Source: Bacteroidetes bacterium SW_11_45_7 (lineage in GTDB: Bacteria > Bacteroidota > Bacteroidia > Chitinophagales > SW-11-45-7). Taken from it: 6,812 nt of DNA. The notes under the pieces were generated by a model that was given only the letters and a program-made list of their open reading frames with translations, was not told the DNA's origin and ran no database searches. The translations under genes and the position numbers were made by a program. Below are positions 1 to 6,811 of this stretch, in pieces. How positions within the stretch are numbered: the first letter of the stretch is position 1; each line of letters begins with the position of its first letter. Where the stretch lies: positions 1-6,812 of the forward strand of contig PXTV01000035.1 in assembly GCA_003022985.1 (NCBI GenBank). Reading direction: 5' to 3'.

Positions 1-378
1 CCTTTTTTTTCGGTAACTTTTGGAAAGTTGCCAGCCAAGGGTTCGAAAGCATGTACAACAGTGGCTTTAGCCACATTGTTATCAGGAACCTCTAACCGCG
101 TTACTCTATGAAATGAAATTTCCCAAAGGAGGAAATCCCGGCACCCACTCTACCATAAGCTATTTATCCATCGGTATATCACCAGAAATTGGCAGTAAAA
201 CAGTATCGCCAGTCAAATCAGTGCCGTGAAGGATCTTGCGTCTAAGCTAATGAGTGGTAAGGAAGTTGTATCAGGGCTTCATCTCAATATTGGTGCGGGT
301 GTCAAATCCATAACGAATAGCCACACAAAGTCGGCACCTCAACTAGAACAATTCTTATCCGATCGATTATGGAACCCT
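1..378. other. Left flank with no confident gene
   Basis: No intact gene is supported here. On the minus strand one frame is open from 149 down to the window edge (49 codons). Its translation looks protein-like, including RLEVPDNNVAKATVVHAFEP, but there is no ATG and the only GTG is internal. A second minus frame shows short plausible stretches such as VAIRYGFDTRTNIE (ending at 271) and GTDLTGDTVLLPISGDIP (ending at 160), interrupted by stop codons at about the rate chance would give. The region may hold a decayed gene or be ordinary noncoding DNA downstream of the acylase. No clear terminator follows the acylase stop. Confidence 0.3.
57..80. repeat. Stem-loop (imperfect inverted repeat)
   Basis: GTGGCT (61-66) and AGCCAC (69-74) are perfect complements. 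AACA (57-60) and TGTT (77-80) extend the stem after a two-base bulge. There is no T-run on either side in the orientation needed for an intrinsic terminator. Its role is unknown, and it lies within the open stretch on the minus strand. Confidence 0.4.
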
Positions 379-2487
379 CTATTCCTCACTCTGCGGATGA
401 TAAATCCTCTCGGCATTCCTGAAAATGGAATCTTTGTTAAGCGTCATGGATTTCGTTTCCTGGTTAACATAGCGTTTCATCTGGTCATCGTAGTGGGGGC
501 TTTGCGGATCGTTGGAAGCCCCGAACGGATGAATGGATTCGATATTTGCAACCTCCCCATCCTTGTACTTAACAAACTGAATATAGGAGTCGCCCACATG
601 TTGTTTAAGGTGACCCTCTTCATAGGGTTTATTGTAATTAGCTGCCAGCACATCGGGAAAGCCCAGAAGCGGCAACTCCTTATTGCCCCGCACATGGCGC
701 TGTAACCGGCCAAGGGGGACATCTGTCGTGCCGAAGTGCTCAGTCAAATGGTCCTTAGCCGCTAACAACCCTTCTACGTAGTCTTCCTCATCAGCCTTGA
801 GCCCTTTGTAAAAGGGGCGTTCCGTCACCCCATTCTCCTTGAAAACATGGCGGAATGCCAGCAAAAAGATGGAAGCTTTTTCATCGTCCTTTTCGATCTT
901 GAAATCCCAGCTTTTCATTTCTTTGATCAAATCAGCTATTCGAGGATATTCCGTGGCCGGGACATCGATCATATTCTTCACCGATTTGACAAAATTGCTG
1001 CTATCGGCCAGTTTCATATCGTACTTGATTTTCTGAAACACTGAAAAATCAACCTCGTCAAACTTGCTGATCAACTGCTTAAAACGGATGCTCCTGTTGT
1101 TATCGTTCTTGCGGAAACCCATGTCATCCTCGAAGTTTTGGGGATCGGGATCTTCCTCATCACAAGTAGCGTTAAAAGGTGTATTATTCATGTTGAAAAG
1201 ATAGCCGCAGGAAGGGTTCAACTTTTGGGGAAGCTCTTCTAAGGGATAGTAGTCGGTCCAGAGGTTGGCAGACGTATCACCGGGCAAGACGCCTGAGTAA
1301 TCGTAGTTATTGTTCCGTTGAGGCACCATGCCCTGAGAGATGTAGAAAATGGTGTCACGTACATCAGCATACATGATGTTGAGCTTGGGGAGAGCCTGCA
1401 TATCAATAGCATTGTAGAATGCGTTGAAAGTTTGAGCTTTGTTCATCCGGAACCACTGTTCAGGAGCCCTGACATCGAACAGTTGTGGATAGCGAACGGC
1501 ATAAAATGAGCCATCGTCCGATTTAAAAGTGGGACCATATACACTGTAAAATGCTTTGCGGGGAACGGGGATGGGTAAAAAGCCGAGCACTTGTACATTG
1601 AGCCAGATGGTTTCTCGCTCCAGTTCCCGCCACTGCCCATCGAATTTGTAAGACAAATTCTTGTTTGGGTGCATGTTCAGTTTATAAACATCCACCACAT
1701 CCGGATCATTAAAGGTATGTGCCCAGCCGAGTTTCTCATTGGTCCCCAAAAAGATGCATGGACCACCGGGAAACGTTCCGCCCAGCATATTCAACCCTTC
1801 CTGACTATTGATGTGAGCCTCGTACCATGAAAACGGCCCTCTTATTGGCTGATGGGAATTGATGCAAAGCATGGTGCTGCTGTCCGCTGTTTTAGCCGCA
1901 TTCATGGCATAACTGTTGGAGCCGAATTGAACATCCTTTACATCCAAGTCACCCTGCACAATGTCTTTTACATCCTCATGGACACCGGAAATCAGGGATA
2001 AGTGAAACATGAATCCCTTGATGATATCGCGGGGCTCGATAGGAAAAATCTTCTTGACCAACCGTTCCTTGGGGTGAGCAGCTGCATAGTCGTTGATCCC
2101 TTGAGCATAAGCCGCCAAATAACGCCTGAAATCAGGCGAGAGGTTATTCATACGGTTATCGACAATCTCATCAGCACGGATAGCTTCCATCAGGTAATCC
2201 TTAATAGCGCCATCTTTTCCTTGTACTTTTCCGAGCATGCCATTGACGGCAAGGAGAGGCTCCTGCATTGTTTTGAAATCGTCCTCGGCATTGGCCCAGG
2301 CAAGGCCATAAGCTGCTTGCTCATCCGTTTTTCCGTAGATATGGGGCACTCCCCATTCATCGCGCACAATCGTGATTGAATCGGGGTCAATATCCACACC
2401 AAAATCAGTATTGGTAGGATTGTCTGCAATACCTGCTCTATACCAGAAAGAACACAAAATCAAAATGAGAAGAAAATGGCGTTTCAT
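379..2487 (-). CDS. Penicillin/acyl-homoserine-lactone acylase family (Ntn-hydrolase, peptidase S45)
   Basis: This is a 702-residue secreted amidohydrolase. Residues 1-21 form a signal peptide (KR, then a Leu/Ile-rich core, with likely cleavage after AGIA), so the enzyme should act in the periplasm. Family members mature by autocleavage before a Ser that becomes the N-terminal nucleophile of the beta chain. Here that is Gly189-Ser190 in FGSNSYAMN. Counting Ser190 as beta-1, His212 (SHQP) is beta-23 and Phe259 (HTF) is beta-70, the position that helps form the oxyanion hole. Asn434/435 in NMNNTP matches the catalytic Asn motif. FPGGPCIFLGTNEKLGWAHT and the C-terminal SIHPFGASNDPQSPHYDDQM are typical. 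A His at beta-23 is found in AHL and cephalosporin acylases, whereas classical penicillin G acylase has Gln, so long acyl-amide substrates are plausible; this is inference. The ATG at 2487 is preceded by no clear Shine-Dalgarno. The 136-base gap from the oxidase gene suggests its own promoter or loose co-transcription. The frame is intact. Confidence 0.92.
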   Translation of the reverse strand: MKRHFLLILILCSFWYRAGIADNPTNTDFGVDIDPDSITIVRDEWGVPHIYGKTDEQAAYGLAWANAEDDFKTMQEPLLAVNGMLGKVQGKDGAIKDYLMEAIRADEIVDNRMNNLSPDFRRYLAAYAQGINDYAAAHPKERLVKKIFPIEPRDIIKGFMFHLSLISGVHEDVKDIVQGDLDVKDVQFGSNSYAMNAAKTADSSTMLCINSHQPIRGPFSWYEAHINSQEGLNMLGGTFPGGPCIFLGTNEKLGWAHTFNDPDVVDVYKLNMHPNKNLSYKFDGQWRELERETIWLNVQVLGFLPIPVPRKAFYSVYGPTFKSDDGSFYAVRYPQLFDVRAPEQWFRMNKAQTFNAFYNAIDMQALPKLNIMYADVRDTIFYISQGMVPQRNNNYDYSGVLPGDTSANLWTDYYPLEELPQKLNPSCGYLFNMNNTPFNATCDEEDPDPQNFEDDMGFRKNDNNRSIRFKQLISKFDEVDFSVFQKIKYDMKLADSSNFVKSVKNMIDVPATEYPRIADLIKEMKSWDFKIEKDDEKASIFLLAFRHVFKENGVTERPFYKGLKADEEDYVEGLLAAKDHLTEHFGTTDVPLGRLQRHVRGNKELPLLGFPDVLAANYNKPYEEGHLKQHVGDSYIQFVKYKDGEVANIESIHPFGASNDPQSPHYDDQMKRYVNQETKSMTLNKDSIFRNAERIYHPQSEE

Positions 2488-2623
2488 AAGGAGATAAATT
2501 GGTCACACAATCAAAAATGATCAACGTAAGAACGAACAGAATCCAAGCTGACAAAATCAAAATACGTCTATGTTAAGGTAGTGATAAAATAGATCAGACG
2601 TTGCATTTGAGCCGGGAGAAAAA

Positions 2624-3253
2624 TCAAAGCACCAACAGGAAAAAGCAGTAAAGATAGAGCCAGAGGCCATCAACGAAATGCCAGTAAGTAGATAGAAGCC
2701 CGACTTTTGTAGGTTGAGCCGGATCGGAGAGAAACAACAATTCCTGAACCGGATCTTTTTGCTGATACAGGGCTTTACCGAAAAAGATGCCCAGCGCAAT
2801 AAGACCGGCCACAATATGCAGTGCATGAATACCCGAGATAAGGTAGAGATAAGAACCTGAAGGGCTTTTGACAAATGAATAGCCCATCTGGAAAAGCTCA
2901 CGCCAACCGAGAAATTGAAAACCGATGAAGGCCAAGCCAAGCCCAAATGTAACACCGAGCCCCCAGCGGTACTGAATGACATCATCTTGCTTTAGTGACC
3001 GAACAGCATGATACATAGCCGCACTGCTCATGAGGATAATGACCGTGTTGGCATGAAAAATAGCCGGCAGTTGAAGGGAGCTCAAATCGCCGGTTGTCTT
3101 AGCGTATAGCAGCGAGAACGATAGCGCGATAAATAAAATAGCAAGTGCTCCCAACAGGGTGTAGAGGAGAAACTTAAATGGTTGGTACTTCTTGACGTAC
3201 TGCTGTGAGTAGTAAAGCTCTTGATCGGTTTTCTCGTCTGATGACCCTTCCAT
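2624..3253 (-). CDS. Heme-copper (cytochrome c) oxidase subunit III
   Basis: This 209-residue membrane protein is the short, five-helix form of the COX3 family. It is a core subunit of the aa3-type terminal oxidase, which reduces O2 in the inner membrane while pumping protons. Subunit III carries no metal and supports proton uptake and stability of subunit I. Hydrophobic spans fall at about residues 26-50, 62-84, 96-116, 134-160 and 188-209. The family signatures are FQFLGWREL (112-120), the paired His of SGIHALHIVAGL (His142 and His145) and the C-terminal STYWHFVDGLW (188-198). The length is normal for bacterial short forms and the frame is intact. Subunits I and II and the assembly factors are not next to it, so it is a stand-alone or secondary copy. 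A Bacteroidota-type promoter is visible upstream at 3319-3351. Confidence 0.93.
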   Translation of the reverse strand: MEGSSDEKTDQELYYSQQYVKKYQPFKFLLYTLLGALAILFIALSFSLLYAKTTGDLSSLQLPAIFHANTVIILMSSAAMYHAVRSLKQDDVIQYRWGLGVTFGLGLAFIGFQFLGWRELFQMGYSFVKSPSGSYLYLISGIHALHIVAGLIALGIFFGKALYQQKDPVQELLFLSDPAQPTKVGLLSTYWHFVDGLWLYLYCFFLLVL

Positions 3254-3318
3254 GGTATCGATCTAACACAATGAACAAGAAGATTGTTTGCTAATTTGCC
3301 GGCTTATCGTATTGATTT

Positions 3319-3351
3319 TAAAATTAGTAAAAAGCGTGCAAAAGAATCAAA
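3319..3351 (-). promoter_or_regulatory. Candidate Bacteroidota-type promoter for the oxidase subunit III gene
   Basis: On the minus strand TTTG (3351-3348) is followed after 21 bases by TAATTTTA (3326-3319). This matches seven of eight positions, counting the two free ones, of the Bacteroidota -33/-7 pattern TTTG ... TAnnTTTG. It lies entirely in the 108-base gap after the universal stress gene, with a predicted leader of about 60 bases. The region is AT-rich, so a chance match is possible. Confidence 0.4.
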
Positions 3352-3361
3352 CTTGTCGTTT

Positions 3362-4204
3362 TTACTCATGAAAAGCCAACAGTGGAATTTCCGTATGATA
3401 AGCCATTTTCTTGGTTAAATCGGATGAGAACATGCGCTGAAAAAAATTGCGCTTTCGGGTCAACATTGCTAAGATATCGGCATTTTGATCGTCTATATAG
3501 CGATCCACCGCCTCTTCCTTGTCCTTACCATATACGGAATCGAACGTGATTTGCTCCCCGGGAATGTGCTCGCGAATCCATTCAGTCAGCTCATTGTTGT
3601 AGTTCCGAACTTCTTCATCAGTATGCTGAAATACATGAAGCACATCAATGACAGCATTGAATTGACGAGCAAATCGGGCCAATTGTGTTAAAGCCGGTTT
3701 ATCACTTTCCCGTAAATCAGATGCATAAACAATCCGCTCAATCCCTTCAAACCGGGCGTTATCGGGTACTGCTAACAGCGGAATGGTGGAATGCTCAAGG
3801 ACTTTTTGCGTATTGCTTCCCATCAAATATTCCTTGATCCCGCTTGCCCCTGTTGTGCCCATGACAATCATCCCGGCACCTTTTTCTTCTGCCACTTCAA
3901 TGATTTGCTCAAGGGCAAACCCATGCCGGGCCTCATAGCTCACATTCAGATTGTTGAAACGGTCACCCCCTGCGGAGTCGTTAATTTTGGTCATCAATTG
4001 TTCCAAATCCTTATGCGTCTGTTGCTCGATCTCTTTTTCCATAGAAGACATCAGCTCCATGGCCATATTGGCATCCACCATTGGGATGTCGTAAACATGG
4101 AGTAAAATGAGGCATGCATCATTCTTGAGGGCCAACTCGCAAGCGTAGTACAAGGCATTGAATGCTGTATTGGAATAATCGGTAGGAACGAGGATCGTAT
4201 TCAT
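3362..4204 (-). CDS. Tandem-domain universal stress protein (UspA family)
   Basis: This 280-residue soluble cytoplasmic protein consists of two fused Usp domains, about residues 1-150 and 155-280. Domain 1 starts with the typical NTILVPTDYSNTAFNAL and carries a complete ATP-binding signature G-2x-G-9x-G-S: Gly116, Gly119, Gly129 and Ser130 in MGTTGASGIKEYLMGS. Domain 2 begins IVYASDLRESDKPAL but lacks these glycines; the matching stretch is TRKRNFFQRMFSSDLTKKM. It therefore probably does not bind nucleotide in the same way and may serve pairing or regulation. Tandem Usp proteins of this length with one degenerate half are common in Bacteroidota. Members help cells survive starvation, redox or respiratory stress, but the exact role is rarely known. 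The gene is monocistronic or loosely linked to the oxidase gene 108 bases downstream. The ATG at 4204 has an AAGGA about 12 bases upstream, placed in a hairpin loop. Confidence 0.94.
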   Translation of the reverse strand: MNTILVPTDYSNTAFNALYYACELALKNDACLILLHVYDIPMVDANMAMELMSSMEKEIEQQTHKDLEQLMTKINDSAGGDRFNNLNVSYEARHGFALEQIIEVAEEKGAGMIVMGTTGASGIKEYLMGSNTQKVLEHSTIPLLAVPDNARFEGIERIVYASDLRESDKPALTQLARFARQFNAVIDVLHVFQHTDEEVRNYNNELTEWIREHIPGEQITFDSVYGKDKEEAVDRYIDDQNADILAMLTRKRNFFQRMFSSDLTKKMAYHTEIPLLAFHE

Positions 4205-4208
4205 AGCA

Positions 4209-4231
4209 TAGTATTGTCCTTCAAAATACTA
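4209..4231 (-). promoter_or_regulatory. Leader hairpin with the Shine-Dalgarno-like AAGGA in its loop, before usp
   Basis: TAGTATT (4209-4215) and AATACTA (4225-4231) form a perfect 7-bp stem with a 9-base loop. On the minus strand the loop contains AAGGA (4221-4217), 12 bases before the usp ATG. The stem is all A-T except one pair, so it would be weak at ordinary temperatures. It may present the ribosome site or tune initiation; this is inference from sequence only. Confidence 0.35.
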
Positions 4232-4322
4232 AGTAGTTTCTGTTTTTATGTTCTCAAGTGAATCTTTTCGTTAAAAGGAGAGTTAGAAGAATACTGCAAT
4301 GGAAGACGTAAAGCTGTCTACC

Positions 4323-4363
4323 AAAAAAAGTTCCAGCTTATCAAAAAGCTGAAGCACTTTTTA
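4323..4363 (-). terminator. Intrinsic terminator downstream of tRNA-Leu
   Basis: A 6-bp stem, CAGCTT (4334-4339) with AAGCTG (4346-4351), and a 6-base loop are flanked by weaker outer pairing. Read on the minus strand the hairpin is followed by a short GGAAC spacer and then seven T (4329-4323), which suits termination of the tRNA transcript starting about 20 bases upstream. On the plus strand it is followed by five T (4358-4362), so it might also work in reverse. Confidence 0.65.
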
Positions 4364-4371
4364 AAAAAAGG

Positions 4372-4455
4372 TGCCCGGGGCGGGACTCGAACCCGCACGG
4401 CCCGAAGGCCATCAGATTTTGAGTCTGACGCGTCTACCGATTCCGCCACCCGGGC
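4372..4455 (-). tRNA. tRNA-Leu (anticodon CAA)
   Basis: This is a full 84-base cloverleaf. The acceptor arms GCCCGGG (4455-4449) and CCCGGGC (4379-4373) pair perfectly, followed by discriminator A at 4372. The anticodon stem TCAGA/TCTGA encloses the 7-base loop CTCAAAA, giving anticodon CAA (4421-4419), which reads the UUG codon. The long variable arm GGCC-TTC-GGGCC marks it as class II, as expected for Leu. The T arm has GGGTTCGAGTCCC. The bases after the discriminator read CCT, so the CCA tail is not encoded and must be added by nucleotidyltransferase. It sits between the hypothetical gene and usp with its own likely promoter and terminator. Confidence 0.97.
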
Positions 4456-4473
4456 AAATAATGAGAGGAAGTT

Positions 4474-4481
4474 CAAAATTA
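4474..4481 (-). promoter_or_regulatory. Candidate -7 element of the tRNA-Leu promoter
   Basis: TAATTTTG on the minus strand is a full match to the Bacteroidota -7 consensus TAnnTTTG. It ends 18 bases before the mature tRNA 5' end, a sensible distance for a short trimmed leader. No TTG or TTTG is seen at the -33 position, so the promoter may be weak, or the tRNA may be read through from the upstream gene. Confidence 0.4.
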
Positions 4482-4499
4482 GGAATCTTTTGAGGATTG

Positions 4500-5313
4500 T
4501 TACTTTTCCTCCTCGCCTTTCTCAGCATTTGCTTTGCCATAAGCCGGCAATTCTTCCGACACGTATTGGCCTACAATGGGAAAATTCTTGCGGATGATTT
4601 TGTATAGATCATTGCTATTGGAGGGAAACTTGACAATGGCCACATCACCTGCCAATTGTCCTCCATCTGTATTGTACAGGGAATAGTGAACCTTAATGGT
4701 GCGCTCAAACGTGTTTGTAGCCCTATCAAGACAGTGATTATAATTTGTGATAAGCTCAAATTGATTCAAAAACAGGAACAATTCGGTACCGTAGTTTTTC
4801 TTGAAATATTTGAGCATTTTATTGCTTGGTATATCTACATCCATATAATAACGCCCCTTGACTTCTTCTTCTTTGTATTGCTCAGCTTGGGTTTTCTGCT
4901 CTTCACTGTCTCCATCTTCCTCCTTTTCTTGCACTTTCTCGATAATTTCTTTTCTGTACTTCTCACTGTTCTCTCCGGAGCCCTCTCCTACTTTCACATC
5001 TTTTGGCGCCATGGCCTCTGCCTTCTCGTATCTAATTGCCTGGTAAATCCGTTGGAGGTCTTTAAAGGCCTGTTCAGAAGTGTCCGTGAGCAAACTACGA
5101 GCACCATGCTTGCCGATAATTTGGGCTTTCACCCGACATACCGGGATCGTAAGGAATAATTAACACCTTTCCAAAGTTGGCGTCCTTGCTTCCCGAATTA
5201 GAAGACGCTTCGCCTCCATCATCTGCTACATGATGAACGGGTAAAAGAAAAGTTATGAAAAAGGCTGCAAGTACAAGTAATGATGTTGAAAAATGGCTAT
5301 TCATAGGCATCAT
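4500..5313 (-). pseudogene. Exported Bacteroidota-type conserved hypothetical protein, frame split by an apparent internal deletion
   Basis: The N-terminal part (5313-5095) begins with a signal peptide: a hydrophobic run at residues 10-25 and likely cleavage after VHHVA. It reaches GKVLIIPYDPGM and then runs out of frame. The remainder (5132-4500) resumes as VKAQIIGKHGARSLLTDTSE, followed by DLQRIYQAIRYE, a Glu/Lys-rich linker, and a folded-looking domain with ELFLFLNQFELITNY and IKVHYSLYNTDGGQLAGDVA. I recall Bacteroidota proteins of unknown function with this layout having some 30-40 residues between the PYDP and SLLTDT motifs. Here only about 10 lie between PGM and the Ser-Leu-Leu. The 814-base span is not a multiple of three. 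The GTG at 5132 opens the second frame but lacks a ribosome site, so an independent short gene is less likely. The ATG at 5313 overlaps the rseP stop as ATGA (another ATG lies at 5304), pointing to translational coupling. Function is unknown; the protein is probably periplasmic. Confidence 0.7.
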
Positions 5314-6592
5314 TTAAAAAAGACTTTGTAAAGATCCTGCCCATTGGCAAAGATAAGCAAGGAAAGTAAAATCACCATGCCAACCATTTGAGCGTATTCC
5401 AGGAATTTTTCAGAGGGTTTGCGGCCACTGATCATTTCGTAGAGCGTAAACATCACATGGCCCCCATCAAGGGCAGGTATGGGCAATATGTTCATAAAAG
5501 CCAAAATCACTGACAGCAAAGCCGTCATTTCCCAGAAAAGGAGCCAATTCCATTGACCGGGGAAGATCTTGCCAATTGTAATAAAACCACCTACATGCTT
5601 ATACCCTTCGGTATCAGGGTTAAAGATGATGGCAAACTGTTTCACATACCCTGTAAGCGTAGCATATGCCTTTTTAGTGCCTGCAGGAAATGACGCTAAA
5701 AAGCCGTAATTGATCTTTTTGGTTTTGAAATATTCGTTCGGCCGTTTAGGCATAAAACCCAAAATGCCGGACTCAGGTACTGTCATTGGAAGATCTATCG
5801 TATCTTCTTGCCTCTTTACATGAAGCGTAACCTCCTCTTTTTTATATTTACCAACAACCTTCTTGAACTCGTGAAAATAAGGAGTTTTAGTTTGATTGAT
5901 ACCGATGATTTGGTCACCTTTCTGCAATCCATTTTTTGCTGCCACTGACTTGTCCTGTACACGTTTAACTTGTGTAGGAAACCTTATTTGAATAAACGTA
6001 GGCGTATCTTTCCCTAAAACATTTTTGATGAAATCCGATGGCACATCAAGGGTTTTGCGCTCACCATTCCGAATAACAGCGAGAATTTCTGTACCGACTC
6101 CCCATTTACCTTGACGATTTTATCGCCATCCTCAAGGCCGATTTGTTGACCGATCGAATCGACAGCAATACCGTATTCAGCATTTTCAGGCGGCAGGTAG
6201 CGTTCCCCCTGGCTAAACATGATCATAGCGTAGATGACAATGGCTAACAGGATATTCATCGTCACACCGCCTACCATGATGATCAACCGCTGCCAGGCGG
6301 GTTTGGCTCGAAACTCCCACGGCTCAGGCGGCTTTTGGAGCTGCTCTTTGTCCATGGACTCATCGATCATCCCGGATATCTTTACATACCCGCCAAGCGG
6401 TACCCAGCCAATGCCGTATTCCGTGTTACCGATTTTCTTCTTCATCAGCGAAAACCACGGGTTGAAGAAAAGATAAAACTTCTCAACACCGGTTCGGAAC
6501 AATTTGGCCGGCAGAAAATGGCCCATTTCGTGCAGAACAACCAAAATGGATAAAGAAAGGAGCAATTGGGCGGCCTTGATCAGTATTTCCAT
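5310..6592 (-). pseudogene. RseP, site-2 intramembrane zinc metalloprotease, frame split by an apparent internal deletion
   Basis: RseP cleaves transmembrane anti-sigma factors and signal-peptide remnants within the inner membrane. The front part (6592 to about 6085) has the zinc motif HEMGH (His21, Glu22, His25), WVPLGGYVKISGMIDESMD, the second membrane span near residues 103-126, and the start of a PDZ domain ending VNGESVQKF. It then leaves frame and stops at 6014. The rest continues in another frame from about 6089: ILAVIRNGERKTLDVPSDF, then the next PDZ segment (AAKNGLQKGDQIIGINQ), the FW-MTALLSVILAFMN membrane region, and the second catalytic motif LPIPALDGGHVMF. Both catalytic halves are conserved. 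Roughly a dozen PDZ residues seem absent between the pieces, and 1283 bases is not a multiple of three. The frame-two open stretch has a GTG at 6044, which is an internal Val rather than a start. The position downstream of dxr is the usual one. Either the gene is inactivated or bases were lost in assembly. Confidence 0.88.
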
Positions 6593-6646
6593 ATCGCACT
6601 ACGATGTACTTTTCGATGATTGGCCTTGGCAGTAAGAACCAATGGC

Positions 6647-6811
6647 TTAGGAATGAATTTTGTTTCCAACTCGCTCGATCTCTTCATTTGCCCTGATGCG
6701 GGTTTCCTTATCAGTTTCAATATAATCCTGAAGTGAAGGTTGGCTGATGTGAGAAACAGTTTTCATGCATTGTTCAATGACATCCGGCATTTCAAGAAAA
6801 CTGATACGGTC
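6647..6811 (-). CDS. 1-deoxy-D-xylulose 5-phosphate reductoisomerase, C-terminal end (partial)
   Basis: Only the last 54 codons and the TAA stop (6649-6647) lie in the window; the gene enters from the right edge. The enzyme converts 1-deoxy-D-xylulose 5-phosphate to 2-C-methyl-D-erythritol 4-phosphate with NADPH, the committed step of the MEP isoprenoid route in the cytoplasm. The visible residues form the C-terminal helical domain: ISFLEMPDVIEQCMKTVSH, then PSLQDYIETDKETRIRANEE. The FLEMPDVIE and D-x-x-TR-x-x-A patterns resemble Bacteroidota DXR tails. The stop lies 54 bases before the rseP start, so the two are probably co-transcribed, an arrangement known from many bacteria. No catalytic residues are visible in this tail, so the call rests on the C-terminal pattern plus context. 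Confidence 0.82.
   Translation of the reverse strand, partial: DRISFLEMPDVIEQCMKTVSHISQPSLQDYIETDKETRIRANEEIERVGNKIHS

Noticed and set aside
1..32. Hairpin beside a run of eight T as a terminator
   Set aside because: The 9-bp stem (12-20 with 24-32) lies after the T-run on the plus strand, and on the minus strand it is followed by A, so the order is wrong for intrinsic termination in both directions.
226..705. Plus-strand open frame of 159 codons
   Set aside because: Most of it lies antisense to the well-supported acylase, it starts at GTG, and its translation shows no recognisable domain.
2564..2601. Inverted repeat ACGTCT/AGACGT between the oxidase and acylase genes
   Set aside because: Only 6 bp with a 26-base loop and no proper T-run; too weak to call as a terminator or operator.
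2488..2623. Promoter for the acylase in the intergenic gap
   Set aside because: TATTTTG and TTTTTG runs occur, but none gives a properly spaced TTTG ... TAnnTTTG pair.
2557..2985. Minus-strand open frame of 142 codons overlapping the oxidase gene
   Set aside because: It is an alternative frame within subunit III, whose own frame carries all family motifs.
4656..5159. Plus-strand open frame of 167 codons with hydrophobic stretches
   Set aside because: It is the antisense shadow of the Glu/Lys-rich and conserved parts of the hypothetical gene; the Phe/Leu/Ser richness comes from reverse-complemented GAA/AAG codons.
6070..6100. Programmed ribosomal frameshift as the cause of the rseP split
   Set aside because: No slippery heptamer is present and residues expected in the PDZ domain are missing, which a simple frameshift would not explain.
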